Positions 34,381-46,369 of a DNA stretch of 64,000 nucleotides are shown here, piece after piece. The position numbers and the translations under genes were made by a program. The stretch's first letter is position 1; each line of letters begins with the position of its first letter. The DNA is taken from the NCBI GenBank assembly GCA_963854835.1, contig OY978525.1, positions 76,733,628-76,797,627 of the forward strand, written 5' to 3'. The notes under the pieces are model-generated. The model saw nothing but the letters and a program-made list of their open reading frames with translations, searched no databases and was not told where the DNA came from. The stretch is from Megamerina dolium. Lineage: Eukaryota > Arthropoda > Insecta > Diptera > Megamerinidae.

Positions 34381-37240
34381 GATGCAGACAATATATGAGG
34401 AGAAGATAGACGTTGCGATAATCTGCGAGCAATACAAGAACCTAAGCGCCGGAACCTGGATCTCTGATCATGGAAACAAAGCTGCCATATGGGCCTGTGG
34501 GGGCAACTCCCTCCAAGACAAGCCACTCACTGGAAAAAGACACTATACGTGGGCGAAGATCTGTGGAATTAATTTTTACAGCTGCTACATTCCGCCGAGT
34601 GTGACGCATGTCGACTACGAAAAGATCCTGGACGAGCTGGTAGACGATGCACGAAATACTTCGCCAAACGTGATAGCAGGCGACTTCAATGCATGGGCCG
34701 AGGAATGGGGCAGCAGTTATACAAACAGACGGGGTGATGCTCTGCTTAAGGCGTTCTCCGTGCTAGACGCGGTGTTGCTCAATACCGACAGAAAGAATAC
34801 CTTCGAAAAGAACGGTCGCGGATCAATAATTAACATTACGTTCGTTAGCCGTGCACTGGCGCGAACGGCAAGTTGGTAGGTGTGCGTCTTTTACACACAT
34901 AGCGATCATCTTGCTATTATGATGGAACTCTTCAAGCATGCACAGATTCGAGGGAGGCTGCAAAAAACGCAGATCAAAGGGTGGAAGGTGGAAACGCTAG
35001 ATGAGGAAGCCTTCAGATTCATGCTAGATGAGAACCCGGACAGCTCAAACGACGTGGACGAACAAGCCGACATGTTGGTGAAGTATGTTAGCAAAGCCTG
35101 CGACGCTGCCATGTGCAGGAAAGGACAGAATATGTCTAGAAAGCCCGCATATTGGTGGAACGATGAAATTAACAGGCTAAGAGCGAGACGACTCTCCCAA
35201 AGAAGCATAGGTACAGCGGAGCATACAAGAATGCTTCAAGGAAATACACAAGGAGTTTAAGAAGGCGATAAAAAGAAGCAAGTCTTCGTGCTTTAGAGAA
35301 CTTTGTAAAAAAGTGGACGACAACCCGTGGGGCGACGCGTACAAAATAGTAATGATGAAGGTCAAAGGTGGTAGAGGCCAAGCACCAACCTGCCCTATTC
35401 TCCTAGAAAAGGTGGTGAAAACGCTTTTCTCGGAGCAAGATCCACAACCAAGTGTGTTGACACTCGCAGTAGAGGAAGCAGTGATAATCGACGAGGAGGA
35501 AATAATAATGGCGGCGGAGAAGTTCGGTAACACAAAGGCGCCTGGACTTGATGGTATCCCGAACAAGGCGCTTAAGATCGCCGTTAAACATAATACGAAG
35601 GTTTTCGCTGAGCTTTATACGCGTTGCTTGAATGAAGGGGGTTTTCCGAAAGTGTGGAAGAAGCAGCGTCTAGTCCTACTTCAGAAACCGAATAAACCGG
35701 CAGGTGAGCCGAGTGCGTATCGACCACTATGCATGATCGACATGATGGCCAAAATACTGGAGAGGCTGATCTGCACACGTCTGGAGCATCATCTAGAAGG
35801 TGAGTCGCCTGGCTTGTCTGCAAACCAATTTGGCTTTAGGAGAAATCGATCCACCATAGACGCAGTCGGAAAACTAACGGGCATTGCGTGCAAGGCGATA
35901 GAGGGCGTCAGATGGATGCATGGCAACAAAAAATATTGCGCAGTTGTCACATTTGATGTGCAAAATGTTTTCAACTCGGCATATTGGCCGCATTACATGA
36001 GGGCGCTGGAGGCGAAGAAAACACCTGTGTATCTGCTGCGGATAATAAACAGCTATCTGTCTAACAGACTGTTATTATACGATACCGACGAAGGTCCCAA
36101 AAGCTACGTTATAACGGGCGGAGTACCGCAGGGCTCCGTACTGGGCCCGTCGTTATGGAATGTGTTGTACGATCGGGTGTTACAACTCTCGTTGCCAAAG
36201 GAAGCTCAGATAATTGGGTATGCGGACGATATTGCTGTGACGATCGTTGCGAAGGATCTTTACCAGATTCAGAGCATCTGCAATGAGACAGCGTCGAAGA
36301 TTAAGGAGTGGCTCACGATGACAAAGCTCCAGCTTGCAGGACAGAAAACAGAGGCGGTCCTTATTTCTAGCAGGAAAAAAATGGAAACAATCACCCTGAA
36401 CATTGACGGCTATAATGTCCCAACGCAATCGTCACTCAGGTACCTTGGTGTGATGATTGACGCGAGACTCAATTTGAAGGCTCATATTGAAAAGGCATGT
36501 AGAAAGGCGGCTACATGCCTGGCTAAAGTAAGCCAGTCGGTATTGATGTATGCCGCGCCTATATGGGGAAGAGCCCTGCGTCAAAAAACATATGTCAAGA
36601 AGGCGAAAGCAGTTTTTAGGCTAAGCGCCATTAGAGTTGCCTGCGCTTTTAAAACTGTGTCGCACGAGGCGGTCGGTGTTATATCTGGCATTATGCCGCC
36701 AGACATAATGGCTTCAGAGCTGAGCAGAGTCTACAACAGAGCAAAAAGCATGAAAATGCGACTAACGGCTGATGAACGTAAAGAGGAGAGACAGATGAGC
36801 TTCGACGAGTGGCAAACACAATGGGACACCGCAGAAAAAGAAAGGTGGACGCACAGGCTCGTCAGGAACGTGCAAGCGTGGGTCGATAGAAAACATGGAG
36901 AGACAGACTTTTACTCGACTTTTTTTGTCGGGTCATGGCTGTTTCAGGTAGTACCTCCTCAGATTCGGGCACGATGACGCGACAGAATGCTCCTTCTGCA
37001 GCAGTGTCGGTGAAAACGCAGAGCATATCTTTTTCTCTTGTTCGAGATATGTAGCACAAAGAGCGGATATAGACAGGTTAATAAACGAAAGGATGACACC
37101 CGATAACATTGTGAGCCACATGCTGCAATCGAGATTGGTGTGGGCTAAAATGAAGGAATGGTCCGCAATAGCGCCCCAGGAGCTCATGACTAAAGAAAGG
37201 CAGCGTAGAAGTAGAAATATACATGTAACGGATGTATAAC
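34334..37240 (+). pseudogene. LINE A ORF2 (endonuclease, RT, zinc finger)
   Basis: Endonuclease at 34334-34879 (VAIICEQYKNLSAG, VIAGDFNAWAEEWGS). The next frame is 34880-35260. A 554-codon frame, 35313-36977, carries RT: TKAPGLDGIPNKALK, FGFRRNRSTIDAVG, GGVPQGSVLGPSLWN and the catalytic GYADDIAVTIV. A frameshift near 36970 separates the C-terminal CSFCSSVGENAEHIFFSC zinc-binding block, which runs to about 37240. The RT itself is open, so damage is limited to a few frame breaks. Confidence 0.88.
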
Positions 37241-37515
37241 CCTGTAGGGTGTGTGTGAAGAACCTTTTTGGGCTAGCTCGGTCCTGTGAAGTAGTGCTTA
37301 ACGGCGGTCCCGCAGGGCCAAATAAAATTCAAGCTACAAAAGTCGGAGTTAAGGGTTTAGTACGTAGGCGTACTGGTTCGAAAGTCCAGCATAGTAAGAT
37401 AATACTGACTGGGCGAGGTCCCGAATGAGGTGTATCCTTAGCGGACAGTATGAATCGTACATGCCGTCTATGGCTGCCGGTATCTATGAAAGATTCCCCC
37501 TTCGAAAAAAAAAAA

Positions 37516-37920
37516 ACACATGCACACCCTCATACGCATTAACACACACACGTTTGTGCATTTATGCATATGCACGCATTCCAACTCATACACACGTACC
37601 ATCTTACATGTGTAAGATCAATTGAATTTGTCATGAGATAAAAAAATGTTTCATTTCAATTTTAATTTAAATTAAATTGATTAATATTACAATCTACTCA
37701 ATTTATAATATAAAAACCCTACAAAAGGGTAAGACCAGTTGTGGGGATTTTCCCAAGTAGTGGGTGGCAGCACCACCTAGTAAACTCAACTATGTAAGTC
37801 TCCAATATCTTAATAGGTGTGTGTCTACACTAATTATTTTTAATTAATTTATATTTATATCAGAGTAGTTGGTAATATACCAACTAACAAATTGGTAACA
37901 ACAAAATATTATACTAACAA
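37516..37920. repeat. Palindrome left arm, middle segment
   Basis: About 97% inverted match to 45757-46183 by eye. It contains the stretch AGACCAGTTGTGGGGATTTT and its neighbours in both arms. The right arm has about 39 extra bases near 46090-46130. It ends at the ACTAACAA target of hAT-like element 2. Confidence 0.93.
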
Positions 37921-38138
37921 CAGAGCTGTAAAAGTGTGAAATCATTTTCACTTTTAATTCTTTTATTTAAATTTTGAAAAGCTTTTTTTTTTTTTTTTTT
38001 TTAACAAGCTTTTTTATTGGATCTTTCTAAAATTACTTAGAAACTAACAATATGTAATCAAATCTTACAAACTAAATAAAATTATGTGATATTCCCAACG
38101 TTCCATCACAATTTGTTGAGTCACGAGGTATAGCAATT

Positions 38139-40673
38139 TCACAGCATATTCAGTGTGTCTTTTCTTTTTAATCGACGATGCCCCGTACTCAGCAACAATT
38201 GCCTAGCAAGGGGATTCGGATGACTGTGTAATTTTTGAATGTAGCTTCTGCAAGACATTGCAACTTCCTCAGAAATTGTGGGTACATTTAAATCTCGATG
38301 GATGTTAACGTTCCTCATATACCAAGGCGCGTTTACAATAATTCGCAGACACTTGGATTGTATTCGCTGCAATTTTTCGGATTGCTTTATATAATAGCAC
38401 TTTGTATTCGAGATTCAACTTTGATCTTTTGTGTATCAGCCACCATAACTGATTAATTTTAAGCTTGATCTGAGTTTTCTTTGCCTCTATGTGATTTTTC
38501 CAGGTCAGCCTTCTGTCGAGGTGAATACCCAAGTACTTTGTTGAGGAACATTGTTGAACTGATTGGCCATTAATTTTAAGTGGGGGACATGTATCTGGCC
38601 TTAGCGTGAAGGTTACATGTACGCTCTTTGATTCATTGACTTTTATACGCCATTTTGCTAGCCAGATTTCGAGAAAATCGATATGAGTCTGCAGGAGTTT
38701 AGTAGCTTCTATGGGGTTAGAGCGAGAGCACAATATTGCCGTATCATCTGCAAAGGTCGATATAAATGTATGGTTATTGCTGGGCATATCTGTAGTGTAT
38801 AAAAGATACAGTAAGGGGCCCAAAACGCTTCCTTGAGGAACGCCAGCGTGAATATCCAATGGATTTGTTGTGTAATCCTTGTGATGTACGAGAAATTGTC
38901 TTTTCGTGAGGTAGCAACTAAGCAATGAGGTGACATTTGCAGGCAGTAATAGTTTGAGTTTGTAAATAAGGCCATCGTGCCATACTTTATCGAAAGATTG
39001 AGTGATATCAAGAAAAACAGCTGAGCAATACTTTTTTTTTCAAAAGTGTTCCTTATCAGAGTTACAATGCGGTGGACTTGTTGTATTGTGCCGTGCTGTT
39101 TTCTAAATCCAAACTGATGTTGAGGAATCAGTTGGTTGAGATTAATAAATGGAGTTATATTCATGACAAGTAGCTTTTCGAATACTTTAGAAAGTAGAGG
39201 CAGGAGGCTGATAGGTCTGTACGATGCAACTTTTGTAGGGTCTTTTCCTGGTTTTGCTGGGATAGTGTTTAATACGAAGGATAGCATTGAAAATGTGCAT
39301 CAGATGAATTACTGAAGCCGGAGGTAGCTCTTTTATCATTTTACCGGTAATTTTATCTGGACCAGGTGATTTTTTTGGGTTTAAATCTTTATACATTGCT
39401 TTGAATATGTTATTTTTTTAATTTTGAGCGTTATTGAGCAAGGTTGAGAAGTTAATATTGGTAATGAGGACTGTGAAGAGGGTGGATTGGGTGTACACAC
39501 TTTTTAGGTGGTTTGCAAAAGCCAAACCCTTCTCACAGTTGCTTCTAGCCCAATTACCGTCACTCAAACGGATGGGGGAATCAGTGAGAATTGGCCGATT
39601 TTAGTTTTTTGCTGATTTCCACAAAGAGTAGTCTGACGCTTCACCAGGTGTTAATTTCGCTATGTGCTCTTCTAACTCTTTGTTGTTTTCATTTTTTAAG
39701 GCTTGCTTTAACTATCGAGTGCAGTTCTGTAGCTGTGTTTTCAGATTCGGTGATCTGAATTCTTGGCATTGTCTTCGGATTCTTCTTTTCTGTCTTACTA
39801 GCAATTCAATGTCGGATGGTGTGTATGGGCTATAGTTTGATTGCTTGCATACCTTTGTGCAGGTGGCTGAGCTGAGAGCTAATGAGAGCAACCGGTTGAA
39901 TTTTTCGAGTGCTGAGTCTTCATCGTGTCCATTTTTTAATACAGTACTCAGAGGAAGATGGGAATTTATATATTTCTTGAATTTTAACCAGTCTATTTTC
40001 TTTCTAACGCAATTACCTTGGGGGCTTGGTGATTTTATAGATATTACCGTGGGTGAGTGGTCAGATGATCGCCAAAGGTTTCCATCTGGAAACCTTTGGC
40101 GACTCCAAAGTCTATGAGATCGGGTATTTTCCTCTTGTCCGTCGGCCAATATGTCGGTTGACCATTTGAAATAACATCGTAGCCGTGGTTAGTGATGATT
40201 GAACATAGTCTTCTGCCTTTTGGAGTTATTAAGCGGGAGCCCCAGTCAGTGTGTTTGGCGTTGAAATCGCCAGCAACCAAGAATTTGCTACCAAGAGTTG
40301 AGAAAAATTCTTTATATTGCTGTTCGGTAATACTGTATCTTGGGGGACAGTATATCGCAGATATTACTAGCTTAAAGATGTATTCTTCCAGACATATAGA
40401 TGTTGCTTGCAAGTAGACGCTACTAAAATCTTCGAGAACATGATGTTTTATTCTGCTTTTTATCAATATGGCAGTTTCTCCGCGTGCCTTACCATGCGGA
40501 TGATTTGTGGTGTACAGTTTGTAATATGGTATTTGGTAGCAATTTTTGTCAGTGAAATGGGTCTCAGATATCATCATTATGTCGATTTGGCTGGATTCAA
40601 GGAAATGAATTAGCTCCAAACGGTGCTGGCTTAAGCCGTTGGCGTTCCAGTGGCATATCTTGAGACAACTCAT
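38139..40673 (-). pseudogene. Jockey ORF2 (endonuclease and RT), frameshifted
   Basis: The start at 40673 (MSCLKICHWNANGLSQHRLE) opens the endonuclease with MMISETHFTD, FLVAGDFNAKHTDWGS and PDLIDFGV. After frameshifts near 40050 and 39700, RT follows: VASYRPISLLPLLSKVFEKL (about 39220), HQFGFRKQHGTIQQV, GVPQGSVLGPLLYLLYT and the catalytic FADDTAILCS (about 38740). The C-terminal frame ends at 38139. At least four frame breaks. Confidence 0.88.
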
Positions 40674-41190
40674 GGTCTGGATAGCAATGTTTGGAGTAAC
40701 ATCGATTGATTTTTCATCATTTCTTGCATCATTGTTTGCATTGAGTTCATGAATTGGTTCATATTCTGAATTAATGTTTGAAGCAAATGTTCAAGGGTAC
40801 TTGGCTGTTGGGTGGGCAGTGAGTGTTTCTGCTCATTATTTACATTGCTTTGTTGGTGTGTGTTTTGTTTTAACACGCTAGCGTATGAATTGGTTTGATT
40901 CTTGTTTGGGATTGCAGAGAAGAATTGTGTTGCATCAATATTTTGTCTCTTACTTGAGTTGGCTATCTGAGTTTGCTCAACTGGTTTCAGAGGTTGATTG
41001 CTAGCGGAGAAATTTAGCTTTAGATTTTGGGCATATGTTTGATTTATGGAGATCTCCACAAAATCACACAAACAGCTGACAGGGTACAATATGTCTTAGT
41101 AGGTCCATATTCTTGGCAGTTACTGCACTGAGGAGGTCCACTTCTCTTATGGGGTTCTTCGATTGTGATTTTGCGATGCAATAAATATCG
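40670..41190 (-). pseudogene. Jockey ORF1 C-terminal part (gag-like)
   Basis: Coding sense from about 41160 gives PPQCSNCQEYGPTKTYC, the first Jockey-type zinc knuckle. A frameshifted Gln/Asn-rich tail follows (41089-40670, with QNMNQFMNSMQTMMQEMMKN) and stops just at ORF2. The N-terminal half is missing because the insertion is truncated. Confidence 0.8.
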
Positions 41191-42379
41191 AATTTTGAAA
41201 AGCTGCAATCTTTTTTTTCTAGCATTCAGTGTGTGAAATCTTTAGGCTGATAAAAATGAATGAGTTCTATTCGTTTTCAATTCATAAATTGAAAATCCTA
41301 AAGAATTCACACAGAATTGAAATTTTGATGAATGCAGCTCAGATGGCTGCAGCCTAAAAAGAATGGGAGTGGCGATATCCATTCAGTAGCAAGCTGACAG
41401 CCTTTCTTCTTCTTCCCGTTTTGTTGTTTACAAAATATCTGCATGGTTGTTGGATCTTTCATTTCTGGGTTGCCATTGGCTTATATTAAATATAAAGAAA
41501 GTATTATATGCAAAAATTATTAATTGGCCCAGCGAGGATCACTTTCAGATGAAAATTTTGAAAAATTGTTGCTGCTCAAAGTTAACTCTATAGTGTAGTT
41601 TGGCAAGATTAACTAAAATTGATAATACCACTATGCATTTTTAATACTTCTTTTTATTTTATAATTTCCATATATCCGTACAACTTGCAAGTTTTTGCTG
41701 GTTTTGCGTTCTCGTGCCGTTGTGTATATTTGACTTTTCAGAGCAGCAAATACTGACAAATTCTCTCAAATTTTGTTGATGGATCTTTTTTATTAGAAAA
41801 GTACGAAAACGTACCTTAAGTGAATAATAACAGCTGATTGGTTTTGTCATGGTATTATAACACAAGGCAGAGCCATTGGGGAGAGTTCTTATCAATGAAG
41901 AAGAATAAGTAAATAAAACAACAACAAACACATGGGAAAAGAAGAAGTTGAAAAGAAAACAAGAAACACACTATCTTGATACTATAAGAAGCCAGTTTTT
42001 GACATTAAAAAAGTAATTTTTTGTAGTTGCTCTACCTTCATAATAACACAACGGGTTTTGTTCCAAAGCAGCTATGCTTTTCATAGTAATAAATAATATC
42101 ATATATCCAGTATTTCAGAGTTTAAAAGAATTATAATATTGAATGAATTCATCATATTTTTAAGCCTTTCAAGAATGGGATTGATATTTTTTAATTCCCA
42201 CTCTTTACTGAACGGGAAAGTGTGATAATTTTAAGCTTTTGAAAATGATGAATGGTTTGTCTGTCATTCTTTAATGAATTCGAAGCAGAAGAGTGCAGCC
42301 TCGTTTATGCAGCTTTTAAATGAATTAAGGGTGAGTGAATTCCGTAATGAATCAATTCTTTTACAGCTCTGACTAACAA

Positions 42380-43277
42380 TCTAAATAGGAAAAGAACAGC
42401 ACATCCAGCTGTTTTTCCTTTTATCCACTTTCTTCTCAAATCAATATTGTACTTGATACACTTGTCTTTAAATTCTGGATTCATTATGCTATGAGAAGGA
42501 TTCTTCTATTCGCACGACCTCGCAGTCCTGCAGGCCATCCCATCCAATGCATGCGACTCCCAATATATTGCAACTTCCTAATATTTCACACAAAAACAGC
42601 GGAGCGCTCACTGACCACGTCAACTCACAACACACATCACACACACTTCTGTAGGTTGGTATGTGGTTAGATCTATATGTGGATAGTTTTAGAAAATATG
42701 ATATATAATTTGCAAGCTTGTTGAAGGCAGACGCTTTTGTGAGTTGTGAGTTTGCGGTGAATCATGCAGTGAAAATACTGTAATCCTTACGAGGCCCTCC
42801 AGTATTAATATTTAAGTTAAAAGGTGTAATAACGCAAATAGAGAATTGAAGAAGTAAAATAGAAAGTAGACGGTTTTCTATAACGAACAGTAAAAGAACA
42901 GTATAACGAACAGTAAAATTCTAATACCTCTACTTTAGTTAACCAGTGTTGAAGCTCCAGTAGGACGCTCAATATTTAGAGAATTAGGGCGACGGTACAT
43001 TACGGTTAAAGTGCCGTTATGGTACATTATTCGCAAACAAAAACCAACGTTCTCCCGGTTCATGTACTGGTGGGTCTGTTTGCCATAGCGAAGTAGCTAG
43101 ATTCGAGGGGGTGTTAAAGGAAAAGTGCGTCGTCTAACGAGTAGGGGTTAGTAGTTATATAACGTGGTGTTGTAGAAAAAAAAATACTTAACACAACACC
43201 GCTGCTTTAATTGCGGCATTAAACAGTAATGCATCAGGAATATTGCAGATGGTTCCAAAGGAAGATCGTGGTAGCTA
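42380..43277. repeat. Palindrome left arm, inner segment
   Basis: Inverted match of 44874-45756 over about 890 bp with scattered substitutions and small indels. The inner end runs into the gypsy gag fragment at GTGGTAGCTA. No ORF is evident in the arm. Confidence 0.92.
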
Positions 43278-44873
43278 TGTTATCTAGCGTTCTCTGGTAA
43301 TTCGGAAGACTTAATCGAGAAAATAAAAATAGAGGCATTCGTGGACGGTATACGTGATGGAGAGATTAAAAGTGCCCCAGTCATGTCACCAAAAAATAAA
43401 TATGCCGAAACAATCAGTAGTGCCTTGACGTATGAAGCCGCCAGTTTAATGTGTCGACCAATGCCAAGAGTACGCCAACAAGCAAGACCAACAGGTCGAC
43501 GCAAAAACAAATTTACTGGTAAGTGCTTTATATGCGACAAAAGATGGCAATTGGCACGTGATTGCCGCCTACGACGAAAGCAACCAAGATCGAATTCTCC
43601 AAGACAACGAAAGAAAGATCGTAGTGCAAGTCGTCGTGGTAATGCTAATATTCCATTTCGTCGTACTTGCAACAAGGATAGTAAACATCGATCTCGAGTA
43701 GGAAACCATAATCACATTGTCGATATACATCTTACAAATGTCTTACCTCGAAATTCGTGGACCGCCGAAAAAGTACAAGAAGATTAAAGGAACTATCCGG
43801 ATTTCGCGAAAATTATGGAATACAAATAGCAGGCCATACGTCCATATTGGCAATAAATGGCTAATGAAAGTCCTATAGCAAAGATATACTGGGCACAGTG
43901 GCAATGCCTGCACTTGCCAGATGAATGTCTATTCCGAGCATGGGAAAGTGAAGATGGAAAAACCACTAATGTTCTTCGAGTGGTACCCAAGGCAAGAATA
44001 TATGAAGTGATAGCTGAGTACCACAATTCCAGTGAGGACATTTGATAGTCACCAAAACCATCGAGAAAATTAAGAAACGATAATTTTGGATGTTATGGCC
44101 ATGTTGCTGAGTGGATTCGGAAGTGCGAGCAATGTGAAATGGCCGAAAGTACCACTAAGGAAAGTTGGGACACTAACACACTTGCTATTGATATAGCTGA
44201 TCTATTTCCTATAATCAACGCAGGGAACAAGTATGTTCTGGTGGTTATATATTAGTTTAGTAAATGGCCTGAAGTATATCCCATTCAAGAAGCTAGTACA
44301 GTTGCGGATGTATTCGTCAACCAATGGATTACTCGTTTTGGTGTACCGATGGAGTTATAATCGGACCAAGATCGTAATTTCGAATCAGTTGTATTTTAAG
44401 AGATGTGCCGTATGTTGGGTATACACAAAACACGTACAACACTTTTGCATATACAATGGCATGGTAGAACAGTTTAACCGTACCTCGGAGAAATATCTGA
44501 ACAGTTTAATCGTACTTCGGAGAAATATCTGAGAAAGGAAAGATAAATACCAAAAAGACTGGGATGTTCATATACCAATGCTCCTAATGGCATATCGATG
44601 TGCACAACATGATAATATGGTCATTACGCCAGTAATGGTAATTTTTGGAAATGAGTTAAGACTGCTGCAACACCAACGCGGTCAACCGAAATTAATTATA
44701 CAAGAGAAAAGCAGGAACAGTTGGATGAAGTACGTCAGTTCATCAGAGAACGATCGCAGAATCCTGAAGGCTCTCGTTACTCCGTTGCACTCGCGTACTT
44801 AATTACATTCGATGCAATTGTCTCTTATATTCATTTCCGTATTTGCGCTGGAGTGTGTCCATCAGTGATTGGT
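43278..44873 (+). pseudogene. Gypsy fragment forming the palindrome loop (gag to integrase)
   Basis: Plus strand. Gag-like IEAFVDGIRDGEIKS near 43330, then a zinc knuckle CFICDKRWQLARDC whose His is Gln (about 43530). A deletion removes protease and RT. The integrase N-terminal region (WAQWQCLHLPDECLFRAWES, about 43885) follows, then a core with LAIDIADLFPIINAGNKYVL and a SDQDRNFES-like block (first two Asp of the catalytic triad). VEQFNRTSEKYL and KYQKDWDVHIPML come next. Many stops. The KYQKDWDVHI segment is shared with the gypsy remnant at the window start. Confidence 0.85.
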
Positions 44874-46183
44874 AGCTACCACGATCTTCCTTTGGAACCA
44901 TCTCCAATATTCCTGATGCATTACCGTTTAATGCCACAATTAAAGTAGCGGTGTTGTGTTAAGTATTTTTTTTCTACAACACCACGTTATATAACTACTA
45001 ACCCCTACTCGTTAGACGACGCACTTTTCCTTTAACACCCCCTTGAATCTAGCTACTTCGCTATGGCAAACAGATCCACCAGTACATGAACCGGGAGAAC
45101 GTTGGTTTTTGTTTGCGAATAATATCCCATAACGGCACTTTAATCGTGACGTACCAATGCCCTAATTCTCTAAATATTGAGCGCCCTACCGGAGCTTCAA
45201 CACTGGTTAACTAAAGTAGAGGTATTAGAATATACTCACCCTCTTTACTGTTCGTTATAGAAAACAGCATATTTTATATTTTACTTCTTCAATTGTATAT
45301 TTGCGTTATTACACCTTTTAACTTAAATATTAATACTGGAGGACCTCGTAAGGATTACAGTATTTGCACTTCATGATTCACCGTAAACTCGCAACTCACA
45401 AAAGCGTCTGCCTTCAACAAGCTTGCAAATTATATATCATATTTTCTAAAACTATCCACATATAGATCTAACCACATACCAACCTACAGAAGTGTGTGTG
45501 ATGTGTGTTGTGAGTTGACGGAACGCTCCGCTGTTTTTGTGTGAAATATTATGAAGTTGCAATATATTGGGAGCCGCATGCATTGGATGGGATGACCTGT
45601 AGGACTGCGAGGTCGTGCGATTAGAAGAATCCTTCTCATAGCATAATGAATCCAGAATTTAAAGACAAGTGTATCAAGTACAATATTGATTTGAGAAGAA
45701 AGTGGATAAAAGGAAAAACAGCTGGATGTGCTGTTCTTTTCCTATTTACATTGTTAGTATAATATTTTTTTACCAATTTGTTAGTTGGTATATTACCAAC
45801 TACTGTGATATAAATATAAATTAATTAAAAATAATTAGTGTAGACACACACCTATTAAGATATTGGAGACTTGCATAGTTGAGTTTACTAGGTGGTGCTG
45901 CCACCCACTACTTGGGAAAATCCCCACAACTGGTCTTACCCTTTTGTAGGGTTTTTATATTATAAATTGAGTAGATTGTAATATTAATCAATTTAATTTA
46001 AATTAAAATTGAAATGAAACATTTTTTTTTATCTCATGACAAATTCAATTGATCTTACACATGTAAGATGGTACGTGTGTATGAGTACTATATATGTGTG
46101 GAGTACATAGCGATGATATGTATGTTGGAATGCGTGCATATGCATAAATGAACAAATGTGTGTGTGTGAATGCGTATGAGGGT
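44874..46183. repeat. Palindrome right arm, inner and middle segments
   Basis: Continuous here, while the left arm is split at ACTAACAA. It therefore preserves the pre-insertion state across the hAT-like site (ATTGTTAGTATAATATT at about 45750). It ends at the tandem GTGTGTGTGAATGCGTATGAGG run that received LINE B. Confidence 0.93.
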
Positions 46184-46369
46184 TTTTTTTGTTTTTTTTT
46201 TTTTGTTTTAACGAGGAGGAAAGCATCGAAAGCCTATATCAGTGCGAGACTTTAACCCGCTAAAACCACCTCTCGTTCGGACGGAAGATTCCTCCTGGAA
46301 CGACCGCTAAGTATTTCGTCAGGAAGACCGTCATGAGCGATTTTGCTCGTAGTTCGTTAGGTAGGTCAT

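Larger units (their letters stand above)
33278..37515 (+). mobile_element. R1-clade LINE A in an ACAY repeat (left arm)
   Basis: Full-length-looking LINE of 4.24 kb: GC-richer 5' leader, ORF1, ORF2, a 3' untranslated region and an A12 tail. Flanked by the 10-bp repeat ACACATGCAC (33268-33277, 37516-37525). Removing it re-joins the arm to match the right arm. The family is R1 clade by RT motifs, and the ACAY-like target recalls the Waldo group of that clade. Confidence 0.9.
37984..41190 (-). mobile_element. Jockey-clade LINE nested in hAT-like element 2
   Basis: Minus strand. The poly(A) tail is seen as a T19 run at 37984. A 14-bp TSD, AATTTTGAAAAGCT, lies at 37970-37983 and 41191-41204. It is truncated at the 5' end within ORF1. 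It is nested three deep: arm, hAT-like element, LINE. Confidence 0.92.
37921..42371. mobile_element. hAT-like non-autonomous transposon 2, 8-bp TSD, holds a Jockey LINE
   Basis: TIRs CAGAGCTGTAAAAG/CTTTTACAGCTCTG with 8-bp TSD ACTAACAA (37913-37920, 42372-42379). Without the Jockey insertion it is about 1.2 kb. Its right part (about 41700-42371) matches element 1 in reverse, but the stretch at 41205-41640 has no counterpart there. No transposase is recognisable. It splits the left palindrome arm; the right arm is uninterrupted at this point. Confidence 0.9.

Noticed and set aside
44874..46183. Palindrome arms as gypsy LTRs
   Set aside because: No TG...CA limits, primer-binding site or polypurine tract could be placed, and the arms continue past any normal LTR into ACAY repeats.
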